A stretch of 64,000 bases of DNA, taken from the NCBI GenBank assembly GCA_013397435.1, contig VZRG01000344.1:33764-97763 (forward strand), written 5' to 3'. Below the pieces are notes generated by a model. The model was not told the origin of the DNA. It searched no databases and saw nothing but the letters and a program-made list of their open reading frames with translations. The stretch is from Erythrocercus mccallii. Its lineage: Eukaryota; Chordata; Aves; Passeriformes; Dicruridae. Position numbers and translations under genes: made by a program. Shown here piece after piece: positions 1-11,800 of the stretch; position 1 is the stretch's first letter, and every line of letters starts with the position of its first letter.

Positions 1-504
1 ACTGGAGCCAGGTGTGGCCTCACCAGTGAGAGCAGAGGGGCAGGATCCCCTCCCTGGACCTGCTTGGGGAACCTCCCTCCAAGTTCTGGCTGGTGAACAC
101 CTGATCCTCTCCATCCCCCCACGATGGCTTCACACACGTTGCTGCTGCTGGGTCGCCATGGGATGGGTTAACATCTCGCTCAAGTTGATATCCACGGGAA
201 AGACTGATCCTGGTTCAGAGCAGCAGATTTTGACGTTATCCTAACAGTGACAGGTATTTCTAAGTGCCCAGAAATCCAGGTGGGAATAGGGTTGGGTTCC
301 CTCCTTGCACATACCATGATGTTACACTTGGAAAGATGAGTGTGTGTTCACCTGTTGAACTGAAGGGCATGAAAATGCTCCAAGAATTGGAGCTCCTCTG
401 CTCTGGAGAGAGATGGGAGAGCTGGGGCTGTTCACCTGGAGAAGAGAAGGTTCCAAGGAGGCCTTCAAAACATTCCAGTGCCTAAAGGGGTTTTAGGAGA
501 GCTG

Positions 505-780
505 AAGAGGGACTTTGAACAAGGGCCTGGAGTGATGGGACAGGGTGAAATGGCTTCACACTGCCAGAAAACAGAATTATGTGGAGAAATCCGTTAATGT
601 GAGGCTGTTAAAGCCCTGACACAGGGTGCCCAGAGAAGCTGTGGCTGCCCCTGGATTCCTGGAAGTGTCCAAGGCCGGGTTGGACAGGGCTTGGAGCAAC
701 CTGGGACAGTGGAAGTTGTCCCTGCCAACAGGAGGAGGTTGGAACTGGATGGTTTTTAAGGTGCCTTCCAAACCATGCCA
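505..780 (+). mobile_element. CR1 LINE 3' fragment
   Basis: Contains the avian CR1 signature GTGTCCAAGGC...GGAGCAACCTGGGA and ends CCTTCCAAACCAT. Confidence 0.85.
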
Positions 781-868
781 TGAGCAAATGCTGATGTGCA
801 GGAAAGCAGTGATTTGTGGAAGGTTGAGCAGGTGGAGAAAGCCAAGCTCCAGGCCCTTCCCACAGGCT

Positions 869-903
869 CATCCTCCTCCTCCTCCTCCTCCTCCTCCTCC
901 TCT
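869..903. repeat. (CTC)n microsatellite
   Basis: About eleven CTC units, followed near 965 by an A-rich run. Confidence 0.95.
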
Positions 904-3031
904 TGCTGCACTCCATACAGGGGCTGTCACTTATGGGCAAGTTGCCTGTTTATTTAAAAGAAGTAAGAAAAAAAAAAGAAAAAGAAGAAAACTAAATGGA
1001 TTTTCAGAAAGGGTGAATGGCTGCTGTGATTCATCTTTTCTGGTGAAGAGTGGAACAGCAGAGGGTGGGGGATAACGTTCAGTGACACATCAAAGGCCTT
1101 GCTTCAGCTTCGGAGACACGCGCAAGGAATTAGTCACTGCGTTTTAGTGCAACAAACCCCTTTTTCCTCCCTAAATTCAGTTCTTCTCTCCCTGTGGTGG
1201 CCAACTCGCCAGAGCCCTTGGCTATTCCATGTGTGTTTTTACATCCTTTGCATCTCATTGAGAGGTTTGGAGTTACGATGAAGTTGCCCTGCTATCAGAC
1301 AAACTCCTCTGCTGTGGATCACAGCTCCAGTGAGAGGCTGAAAATCCACAAACAGGATTTAAAAGGAGCAGGAAGGGGGAGAGGGAATGGCAGGTTTGTT
1401 TTCCAGGGTGGCTGAGCCATGCTGATGGCTTGCTGCCACCAAAAAGAATTAAAAAATGTTCCTTTTTCCCTTTTCTTTATGCTCATGCTTGTTCTCGCCC
1501 TACTGTGAGCTGCTTCAAAGAGCCAACCTTGCTCCCAGTTCTACACCCTCTCCTCCTCGCCAACAAATAAATAGGAAAACCGAACATTTATTTTTATTTT
1601 TCACTGCAGTTGGAGCCAGCACAAGGCAGTCAGGCAGTATCAGTAGAGCCACTGCCTTTCAGCATCGTCCTGATGACAGCAGGGATTTCTGGGGTCCCAG
1701 GAAAGCTGGTTAAGAATTCAGGTTGTGTCTCCTCAGTGCACACAGAAAAAGATTGCCTCATTTTCCAGGAATTAGGAATATGTCAGAGGTGGGGGTAAAT
1801 CCTGCCTTTGATTGTGGACGGCTGTATCCGGATTGGATCTGGGCAGTTTCTGCAGCAATAAACTCTAATTCTTTGCATTCTGGAAGCGCGGCGGGGTGAT
1901 CCTGCAGCCTGACCCCCCTGTAGCACCAGCACAGGCATTTCGAAACCACTTATTGCTTTATAAAGAGATTATTTCCTTTATTTTTTTTCCCCCCTCCGGC
2001 ATCAATCATCTTGACAAGATCTGCTTCTTTTAAAACACACATCCTGCAGCTTAAAATCCAGCCTTTCCTATAAGGAAGATCCCAAGCAGTTTATGGAAGA
2101 ATGCAGTGCACATACACTATATATCTATATCTCTAGATCTACCAAAAAAATACACAAATACATAATATTTATGGGCACACCAGTGGCAATTACCGAGGTT
2201 TCCAAGCCTGATCTTTGCAAAAAGAAGGTCTCAGACAGAGCCACGATGCCGAGCATCCCGACCCTCCGGAGCAGCAGTGCCAGAGCCAGCTCCTTTCTCC
2301 TGGGCAGAGCCGGCGCCCTGACGTCAGGGTGTTTTTCTGCAGAGCTCGCAGGATGTTGCAGCCGGCCAAGAGCTGTGTTTATGTTGATAACATTACAAGT
2401 ATTTCCTCTCCGTTTCCGAAACCAGCAGGGAGGGAGCCGAGGGGGAAGGGAGACTCGGGTTTCTCCAGCTTTGGGGTAGGGCTCTGGAGGCCTTTTATGT
2501 TAAGGAGTGGGGAACGATGAACCACTGGCGTTTATTTATGCTGCTTTTGGGAATAGGGAGTGTTTAAGAGCAGGGGCTGGAAGTTGGGAGCTGGGCTGGC
2601 ACAGCCCTCCACCGGTGCAGGGCTCTTCGCCTGCTCCCTCTTTGGATCCAGTTTTAAGGTGATAAAGCAGCTCTGGCAGCTGATGGCCGGTCACAGGAGC
2701 AGCTCCAGGGATTTGGATTTTTGGATAATGATGTGTAAGACAAGCTGAGATGCTCCCAGCATCCCATTCCTTCTGACAGTCACGATAATAAAGCCATAAA
2801 AACTCAGGTTGTGCACGGACCGCCCGCATCCATCTTTCTTCACGAAAGCAGGGCAAGGCTCGGGAAAATCCAGCATTATCTCCCCTTGCCAAGCCCTTCC
2901 TCCTCCTGCAATCCACTCATGGATCAATGAACTGATTAAATGCAGAATCAAGAGGGGTTTAGTGCTCCCTGCCTGCTGATGTAATCCCAGAGCATCAGAG
3001 CTGTGCTTCTGGCTCAGTGAAGAAGGGACCC

Positions 3032-3094
3032 TCATCGATGGCTGGACTTGATGAGCTTAAGGGTCTTTTCCAACCTAAACGATTCTGTGATCAT
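3032..3094 (+). mobile_element. CR1 LINE 3' tail
   Basis: Terminal CR1 piece with GGTCTTTTCCAACCTAAACG and ATTCTGTGAT. Confidence 0.85.
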
Positions 3095-3217
3095 CCCACA
3101 GTCCCAAATGGGCTTTGCAGGCAGTCCAGGAATCTCCTGTAGCTCTCATCCATGTAGCAATCCCGGTTTATGGAAATAAGCCCAAACCCTTTTATCCTTG
3201 GTGGGTTATCCTAAATG

Positions 3218-3452
3218 AATGGGATCCCAAATGAACAAGGACCCGATGTGAATAGGGACCCTAAATTAATGGGATACTAAATGCATGGGAATGCCAAACA
3301 AAGGGGATTCCAAATGAGTAGGATCATGAATGAACAGAACCACAAATGAATGGAAATCCCAAATGATTGTGGATTCCAAGTGAATGGGATCCCAAATAAA
3401 CAGAACTAAAAATGAGTGGAGATCCCAAATGAACAGGATCCCAAATGAAGGG
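3218..3452. repeat. Degenerate ~20-bp minisatellite
   Basis: Repeated GGGATCCCAAATGAA-type units with many substitutions across about 235 bp, upstream of PTPRA coding exon 1. Confidence 0.85.
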
Positions 3453-3861
3453 GAACTCTTGTTTTGAGAAACAAATTGTGGGAAGAGAAAGGAGCCATAT
3501 CCACCTCTGTGGATGGTGTTTCTGTGCAAACATTCATCAAAACAACAGCAAGTGGTCACTTTTTTTCCCAGCAATGCTTCCAGAAGAGCCAAGTTTTTCC
3601 CTTTCCCTTGCCATTTTGTCCTTGCTGTGGCAGTGATGGGCTCCCAGTGAGGGAAGTGGTTGCAATGACGAGATCTTGGTGCTTTCCTCAGCCCTTGTGA
3701 GGTTTTCAGAGCATTTCTGTACCATCATTTCCATTCTCTGGAGTTTCAGTGTGTGTTTAACTTCCTCTTGCACATCAGTCCTGTTAGGATGGGCACCTTA
3801 TTTCTGTGGAATTCCACTGTGGGAGGCTTGGACAATCCCAGTCGTGCAGCGAGTTACAAAG

Positions 3862-4110
3862 ATCATAGAATTATGGAATGGTTTGGGTTGTAAGGGAACT
3901 TAAAACCATCCAGGTCCAACCCCTGCCATGGGCAGGGACACCTTCAACTATCCCAGGTTGCTCCAAACCCTGTCCTTGGCCTTGGACACTTCCAGGGATC
4001 CAGGGGCAGCCACAGCTTCTTTGGGCAACCTGTGCCAGGGTCTCTCCACCCTCACAGTGAAGAATTCATTCTATATAAATATTGGATTTTCTCCCTAAAG
4101 CCAAACCTGT
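3862..4110 (-). mobile_element. CR1 LINE 3' fragment
   Basis: Reverse-oriented CR1 tail with ATGGTTTGGGTTG and CTTGGACACTTCCAGGGATC. Confidence 0.9.
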
Positions 4111-5805
4111 GTAGACCAGGCTCATCTCAGACTCTGGCAGGCAGCTGACCAGGCTGAGCGGGGTGTGTTAATCACCGTGAGTGGAACATGTCATCAAACC
4201 ATCAAACTACTGGTTGTGGGTTTTTCCCGACATCCCACCCTGGAGCACAGCCTGGGGGAGGCATTTCAGGACCAGTGACAGGAGGACTGAATCAGTTCAC
4301 ATTCATGCAGACAGATACTTTAACTGGTGATGAAACCCTCTGGAATGCTGACTGCTTGCACCAGTGGGACCCTTGGAGAAAGCCCTGCCCTGCTTGCAGC
4401 AGCAGGGCTGGCTGTGGACAGAGCCTACGGAAAGCTCTTATCTCCAGAGCTTGGTTTCCTTCTGGTTCAGGGTTTGTCTGACCTTTTGGTCACTGAGTAA
4501 GGTCGATTTTTGCCAGGTTTTCTTTTGGAGGGGGAGGAAAAACATGTAAGTAGGTGGTGCTGGTGGGAGGCTACTCCCGGGTGGGGTGGGAGGATCTTGC
4601 ATTGCTGATACCGTTTCCAGCGCGTGGATGACTTCAGTGTTGTCCTTCTGCCCGGAGTTTGGGATGGGTCTAGATGAAGCAGATTTAAATAAATAGAAGA
4701 AGCACAAACAACACAAGATCTATTCGAGGGGGAGGGAATAAAACCCATTCTTGGCAGCGCCTCGGGTTGACTTGGCAGCGAGATCTCACAGCTCTGTCCT
4801 GGGAGATCCTGGACATGCAACTGGACACAGGACAATAGCCTGAAGGACGGGAGGCGTGTGGCAGCTGCCAGCCCATGGCACAGAGCAGAGCTGTGTCCAA
4901 GCCCTCTCTGGGCTCAGAGCAGAGGAGAGGTGTTGGCCCATCCTCGGAAGGCCCTGTGGCCACGTGCTGGTCTGGACTTGGCAGCTCTGAGCTCTGTCCT
5001 GGCCAGCACAATGACGTCTCACAGCTCTGGGCCTCTCGATCCGTAGGTGTTTGGGAGGAGATAATGATACCCATTTCTCAGGAGCTTTCTGAGGTCTCCA
5101 GAGGAAAGAAATGGCCATAAAAATCTTGTCTTAGAAAGGGCTGGGGGAAATGATTTTACTGATGTCATCGTCCTGTAATTTTCCTGGGAAGCATGTACAG
5201 TATGGGCGTGCAGCCTGAGCTTGCTGATCTTCTTGGATGATTTGTGTTTGCTCTGCCCACATGCACAGGGAATCCAATGGGGTTTGAATGGAGCTGGGTG
5301 TTCTGCCCCTGCCCAGTAACATTTCAGGTGTCAGTGAGCCAGGGGGAGCTGACTTCTCCTTCACTCCTGCCTTCACATTTGGGGCATTTGGGATCAAGGC
5401 TCTTTGCCATGGTCTTCACCTAAATTGCTTTTGAGTTTGCTCAGAATACACTCATTTGCACACCACTACATGAACAATTTATTAATCTTCCTTTAAGACC
5501 AGATACTTGGTTTTAGTGCTCAGCTTGTTCTTCTGATGCTCTCCCGTAGTTCACTCATTCCCTGCTTCATCCATGGACACATTTGCTGCTGCAACTGGGA
5601 TTTCTCCATGTTCTTTCCCCTTGGGGTTGTGTGAACTCACCCACAAATCCTTCCCATCCAGATGCCTGCAGGGACTGCAGCCACACTTCCACTCCTCCCT
5701 CTGAGCTTTACAAGATGCATAGCAACATCCTCACCTTGGATTGTTTTGGGATGATGCTGCATGAGGGTTTAAATAAGTGTTCTGTGCTTTCCTCCCCAGG
5801 TCAAC

Positions 5806-5878
5806 ATGGATTTGTGGTTCTTTCTTCTTTTGCTTGGAAGTGGCCTGATACGTGTAGGTGCTAACAACATTACAACAG
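5806..5878 (+). CDS. PTPRA: PTPRA coding exon 1 (signal peptide)
   Basis: The start ATG is in a good context (caacATGg) six bases after a splice acceptor at 5799. It encodes [20 protein letters not shown] and the first sequon, then donor GTAAAC. Phase 1 exit. Confidence 0.93.
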
Positions 5879-8800
5879 GTAAACTGTGCTCCTCATCGCT
5901 CTCTTATCCCATCTTTAGGATCAAAGGAGTGAATGTGAATGCGCTCAGTATCTCATTCCTTCTGCTCTCCACTTAGCTCTAACATAAAATGTTGGGAGGA
6001 GGGTGATGAGCTTCAGGTGCTCATAAATAGGGCCCACAGGTTTAGCTTGAGTGATATTGATCCTCACCTCCAGGGGCTGTAATGCTTGTAGCTCCCCATA
6101 AATAGCATCTGTTTGGGTTATATTTTTATGACATTTGCATCACCTGCTGTGCAGAGCATTTCCAGGATTTGTTGGGTGTTTTATCCTTATAGTTACCACT
6201 CACATGAATCTTCAGCATCTAAAGCCCTCAGTATCACAGAAAAGAATCTCACAGAGGTTCCCTTGTTCTTTTCCCTTCTCAGAGCCACCCACAACAGTGT
6301 CCACCTCCCCCAGGAGCCCCACCAAAGCTCCTACAGCAGGTCCTGAGGATGGGACCACACCCAACACAAACAGACTCAACATGAGCACTCCAGGGACTGT
6401 TTCTACCACAGCGCCAAAACCTCCTCCAACCACAGCTGCCAGGATCTCCCCCAATGCCACCACTGGCAGCCTCAACATCTCCTCCACCCTGGGGACAACT
6501 GTGCCTGTGCCTCCAGCCCCATCCCTGCTCCCCAGCGTGACGCCACTGGCTCCACACACCACTGTCCCCAGCACGGAGGCGGAGGCGACGGAGAGGAATT
6601 TCAGCTGGGTGGTGACAACACAGGAGACCTCTTCTGCTTCCCACAATGGTAGGCACCTCCTCCACCTCTTCTTCTCCAGGCCACCCTGCCTCTGGGTTTG
6701 TTTCTTTGCTCTTCTTTCTTTTTGCTGAGCAAAATAGAGCAAAAAAAAAACACTTTGGGGCCGATTCCATGGTGATACAAAACAAGAGTGAACAGCCCAG
6801 GTCAGAAGAGATTTATCTGACCAAAGGTTTGGGCCAGGATCATCTAGTGGAAGATATCCACAGGTACTCTAGATAATCTTTGCTTCCAACCCAAACTATT
6901 CTATGATTCTCTACTTAACATTATCCGTTTCCCCCATTACTTGGGCAACTTCAATCTTTGAAAGGTCCAGAGGAGCAAGAGTTGTCTCTGTTGTCATCCT
7001 GATCTCATTCCCCTCTTGGCACATCAGGAAAGTGACCCCATAAAACAATATGGCTGTTCAATCTGGGTTAAGAGTGAAAAATCAGGCAAAAAGAGGCTGA
7101 GGTGACCAGAAATTTTTGCTGAACTGTGGCTCTTCAGCCATGGTTTGCTCACTGTATTGTTTGAGACCCAGTTTGGATACTACGTGTCTCCAACTGGCAA
7201 CAGGAAGATGGCAGTGCCTGCTAGACCTTGGGATTTAGCGGAAAAACAGAATTGGTAACTTGGTTGTGGATTAGAAAACCCTGAAACAAGGTAATGGTGG
7301 AGTTAGTGCAGGGAGGTGTCAAGTGTGTATTCCTTAAGAACCAATTTCCCAAGGAATGTTGGGTGCCTCTGCACCTCAGTGAGATGTGTGTGCCCTCTTC
7401 CTCTGGGAATCTGTGGAAGCCACAGCCCGCGAAGTGAAGTTGTCTTTGCCACCAGCACAGGAGGGGATGTGGCTGAAGGAAGTTCACAACCCAGCTTTTG
7501 TAGTGTTCTGCCACCCCTGAGCTCGTCCAGCTTCCTTCCCAACACAAATCCCTTTTTTGCAGAGAGGACGAGTCTGGTGTAGCCTTAGACACACACATGG
7601 GACAAGTTTGGTATAAATGTAGCCTACATACAGGAGAAATGGAGGCAAAAGCCTGGAGTGCTGCTAATATCTGGAATTTGTAATATGGTTTGCTCCTGGG
7701 GGAGGGGTTGAATTTATCATTTTTATGTCTGCACTGCCTTTTTGTGGTTTGGGTTACTGGTTTTGGTGAACTCCCCTGGTGCGTGCTATGACACGTTGGC
7801 CATTGCGCCATCAAGGCCAGACGTGGCTTCTCACTTGATGTCAGCCCAGGGAACAAATGACCAAACCTAATTCTTTCTTTATCTCAAGTGATTTGTCAAG
7901 GAGCAAAATCAGTTTTAGGGCTGCCCTTGTCATTAGATTTAACAGGAAATGTTGGTGTCAGTCATGGCAGAATTAAGTGGTGCTCGAGAAGGGGACTGGG
8001 GCAGGAGGTCACAGGTTGTACAGGCAGTTCCTCCTTGTCCAAAGCCACCAGGATTGTCCTCAGCCCTGTGCTGCAGCTCTTCACCACAGCTCATGGCCAC
8101 GGGGTGCCTGTGCCAGCAGCATTGCCCCAGGAGAGCCAGGCTTTGCTCTCCCTGGCACAGGTTTGTTCCAGTGTCCTCTGGATGAGACATCCAATCCTGC
8201 AGGTAGAGCCTTTCCCTGGATGCTGCTCGCCCCCATCCCTGAGCCCAGCTGCTCTTAATTGAACTCTTGGCTCAGCCACTCTCTTAAAATTATGCACCAG
8301 TGTTATCTCTTGATATTTAAGTGCTAATGAATTACACCAGTGACTTGCTGGTTATGGGTTTAAACAGTAAGTTGTGTTTATTGATGTTAAAACTTGGCTT
8401 CAGCTCCTGGTTCTGCTGGAAAAAAACTCAGGATTTGTTCCTTTTTCTTTACTCAGAAATTCATTTTAACATCTTGGTTTTATAGCTAGTGTTTTAAAGG
8501 AAAGATTTACAGGCAGATGATGAGAGTTACTAAATTTGTTCCTGTCTTGGTCTTTGATCCTTCCTGACTTACTAAAGTGTCTTTTTCCTTTGTTGCTAAG
8601 AGACTTTTGTTTTCTTTTTCTGCAGGTAACTCTGACAGAAGAGGTAAGAATGTTATATTTCATTGCTCTTTACTCAGTAAAACAGAAGCGTTCTGCTATT
8701 AGAGAGCTCTCCTTAGGACTTCCAAATGTGCTTTTATGAAGCCTCTCAAGCTCTTTAGAAGAGCTGGTGACACGCTGGTATCTTAATTTCTGTGGAGCTT

Positions 8801-11800
8801 TTCTTTTTCTAATGAAACAATCCCGTTCCAATTTGTATATGTCCTATTAGATATGAATTGTTCCTGCTCTGAGAATGTCAGCATGTCCCTAGAGCTGCAT
8901 GGCCAAAGTCTCAGAAGCCATTCAGGCAATTTGCTTTTGGTTTTTTTTTGGTTGTTTTTTTTTTTTTCTTTTTGCTGCTGCTGAATTGTCTTTATTTACT
9001 GTGACTTACATGATTTGATCCAAACCCATCCTGCAGATGATGGGAATAATTATTGTTCTCCTTCATTCTGTTGGCAAGCAGTAACACAAATCCATTTCTT
9101 GTAAGAGAACAGCACTTCAGAGACATTTTTCCATCTCTCAGCTCTGAGAACTGGCATCTCTACCAGAATATTTGCAATTACTCATGGCTTTAGCACTCCA
9201 GGAGCGGGCAGAGCTGAGCTGGCTCCCACCTGGAGGAATCAGCTGCTTCTGTGTGTTCTCATCCTGGCTCTGATGGGTGTTGCAGCTTTGCAAACTCTGC
9301 CTTGTGCTGCTCACTGTGCCTGGCTCACCCAGCCCACTGATGGTCCAGGGAACAGACAGATGCTCTGCAGCACTGCCTGGCAGCACACAATTAGCAGAGG
9401 GAATAAAAGGGATGCAGGACTGAGGGAACTCATTTGAAACTATGGCTAAGCCTCTGCAGAAATGCTCAGTGTAATTCCCTCAGATCTGGCCTGGCTTAGG
9501 CCTGATTTTGTCCTCTCTCTGCCATCATTCCTCCCTGCTCCCGAGGGCAAAGAAAAAAAAAATGGGAGTACATCTGACTTCCTAACAAGATTTATATTAA
9601 TATTGCTAATATTAACGTAAATATAGTTAGGAAATCAGATGATATAAGGGACTTCTTCCAAGAGCACAGAGTGATGGGACAAGGAGAAATGGCTTCAAAC
9701 TGGGAGTAGGTTTAGATTAGATATTGGGAATAAAATGTTGACTGTGAGAGGGGTGAGGCCCTGGCACAGCATGCCCAGAGATTTGTGGCAGCCCCATCCC
9801 TGGAAGTGTCCAAAGCCAGCCTGGATGGGGCTTGGAGCAACCTGGGATAGTGGAAGATGTCCTTGCCTGTGGCAGGGAGTGGAATGGGATGCTCTTTATG
9901 GTCCCTTCCAACCCAAACCATTCTGTGGCTGGTTTTGTGGGCAGATGTTGCCAGCTGTGAGCAGGGATGGGCTGCTCAGCCCTGTCCCTCTGCCACAGCT
10001 GCGCCCAGGTCTGGGGAATGTGCAGGGAACAGCCCATAGAGCACCTCTGCCTGCAGCTGGGACATGATCCCAAGCACCAGAGGAGGGGTTGGTGGCTCTT
10101 CTGAGGGGCCAGGACGAGATTTAAGCTTCCTGAAGCCTTCCAAGCTCTGGACTGCGCTGGGTGCTCCAGCACTGTGGGAGCAGAAGGTTGAGTCCTTGTC
10201 CTTTTTCCAAGTGGATTGGCAGCATGAAACCCTCAGGCTGAGGCTGGAGCAGGACAGGAGCTGTGGGGAGATTGGCAGAGCCCAGCAGGGAAGGGAAGGA
10301 GCAGCTGAGGACCCTCCTGCTCCTCATTTCCTGCCTGGGCTTTGCTGGGTGGGAAAGCTCCAACTCCTCATCCCGCCAGATGTGTGGAAAGAACAGCTGC
10401 AAAAAAACCCCAAAACCTCCAAGCTCCCTGCACCCTGCTGCCAGAGCCACCCCACAAATCACACGTCTCACAAATCAGCAGCCACTGCTGCCCCACAGCT
10501 CCAGCCTGACTCAGCACTGGTTAGGCTGAGCTTAACTCCAGCCAAGGCAGGAAATAAAGGTCCAACGGTGACTTAACACCACAGGTTTTGGCAAGGCAGA
10601 TCTCCTTCTCTCCTGCAGCCAGGATGGAGGTGGTGGCTGTGCTCAGAAGTCTCAGTAAGAGGCCAGAGCTGGCTGTGGTTGGGCCAAGACCAACCTGTTC
10701 TTGCTTTTGGCAAGTGTCGAGGTGGGGAATGCCAAGGCTCATCACCTACTGAGGTGTGCAGAAGGCAGAATTCCTAATAAATTCCTTTAGGGCTGTGAGA
10801 GGTGCTGCCACATTAGGGCAGTAGATGAGAAGGACAAAGATATGCAAAAACCAGGATAATTTAATTTTTTTATTCACCACACCAGGTCATTGCCTTGAAA
10901 TCATGACACAAAAATCATATGTTTTAATAGAAATAACTCTCCCAGACCTCACATCACAGAAGGACAAACACAGAAATATAATCAGAGTGCCCTTGGGTAG
11001 CACAGAGATGGACCAAATAAACCCCACCTAAGGAAATCTGCTGGCTGAAGTTGCTGAGGCACGCGGAGCAGGAATCTGCAGGGAAATGGATGCACAGAAG
11101 ATGGGAAAAGGGGTCGTGCCTTGGGGCTGTGTAGACACAGTGTGGTGGTCCCCTCAGATGGAGGGCGCTGATGAGAAATGGAAATAACCCCAGCTGGCAT
11201 GGCTGGCATCCACATTTATCTGAAAAATGCCCTTCAGGGCCGTTCTCCTCCCTGGTTGGAGCTGCTTGGCTTCCAACCCATCTGGGTGATTTGCCAGCAC
11301 CCACCACTGATTCACTGACCTCCAACACAAGATAAAAATGGTTTATTTAAAAAGGAAAAAAAAAAAAAAAGAAATCTGTTGTGGTCGTGGAGGATGGGAA
11401 TATGTTTCAGACTAATCTAAGTGTTTTTGCAAGGGGATTTTGAGGTACCTGCCCTTGAGGAGCTTCTGCAAGGGAGCCAGATTGGGTCACACTTGGTGGC
11501 CTGGTGGTGTCTGACCTCTCCTGCTCGCTAAACTCTGTATTTCCAGGGAGGAAAGAGTAGGGGGTGAGACTAGATGGTCTTTGGAGGTCATTTCCCACCC
11601 AAATTATTCTGTAATTACAGAATTACAGAATCACAGAATGGTTGGGTTAGTAAGGATCTTAAAACTCATCCAGTGCCAGCGCCTGCCTTGGGCAGGGACA
11701 CTTTCCACTGTCTCAAGTTGCTCTAAGCCCCATCCAAACTGGCCTTGGACACTTCCAGGGATCCAGGAGCAGCCACAGCTTCTCTGGGCAGCCTGGCACA

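Larger units (their letters stand above)
1..5799. other. PTPRA upstream region (5' flank or 5'UTR intron)
   Basis: I see no convincing coding exon here. The stretch holds CR1 fragments, a CTC trinucleotide run, an AT-rich block near 1950-2190, a CpG-containing block near 2240-2440 with a CTGACGTCAG core, and a degenerate minisatellite near 3218-3452. The first PTPRA coding exon has its own splice acceptor just before the ATG, so a noncoding first exon must lie upstream, in this stretch or beyond the window. I could not identify it. Confidence 0.6.

Noticed and set aside
3266..3592. 108-codon minus-strand frame with repeated HLGSH-like units
   Set aside because: It translates the degenerate 20-bp minisatellite and has no recognisable domain or splice context.
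6212..6785. Minus-strand frames of 168-176 codons at 6200-6790
   Set aside because: They are antisense to the PTPRA mucin-like exon 2, whose + strand frame joins correctly to the flanking exons.
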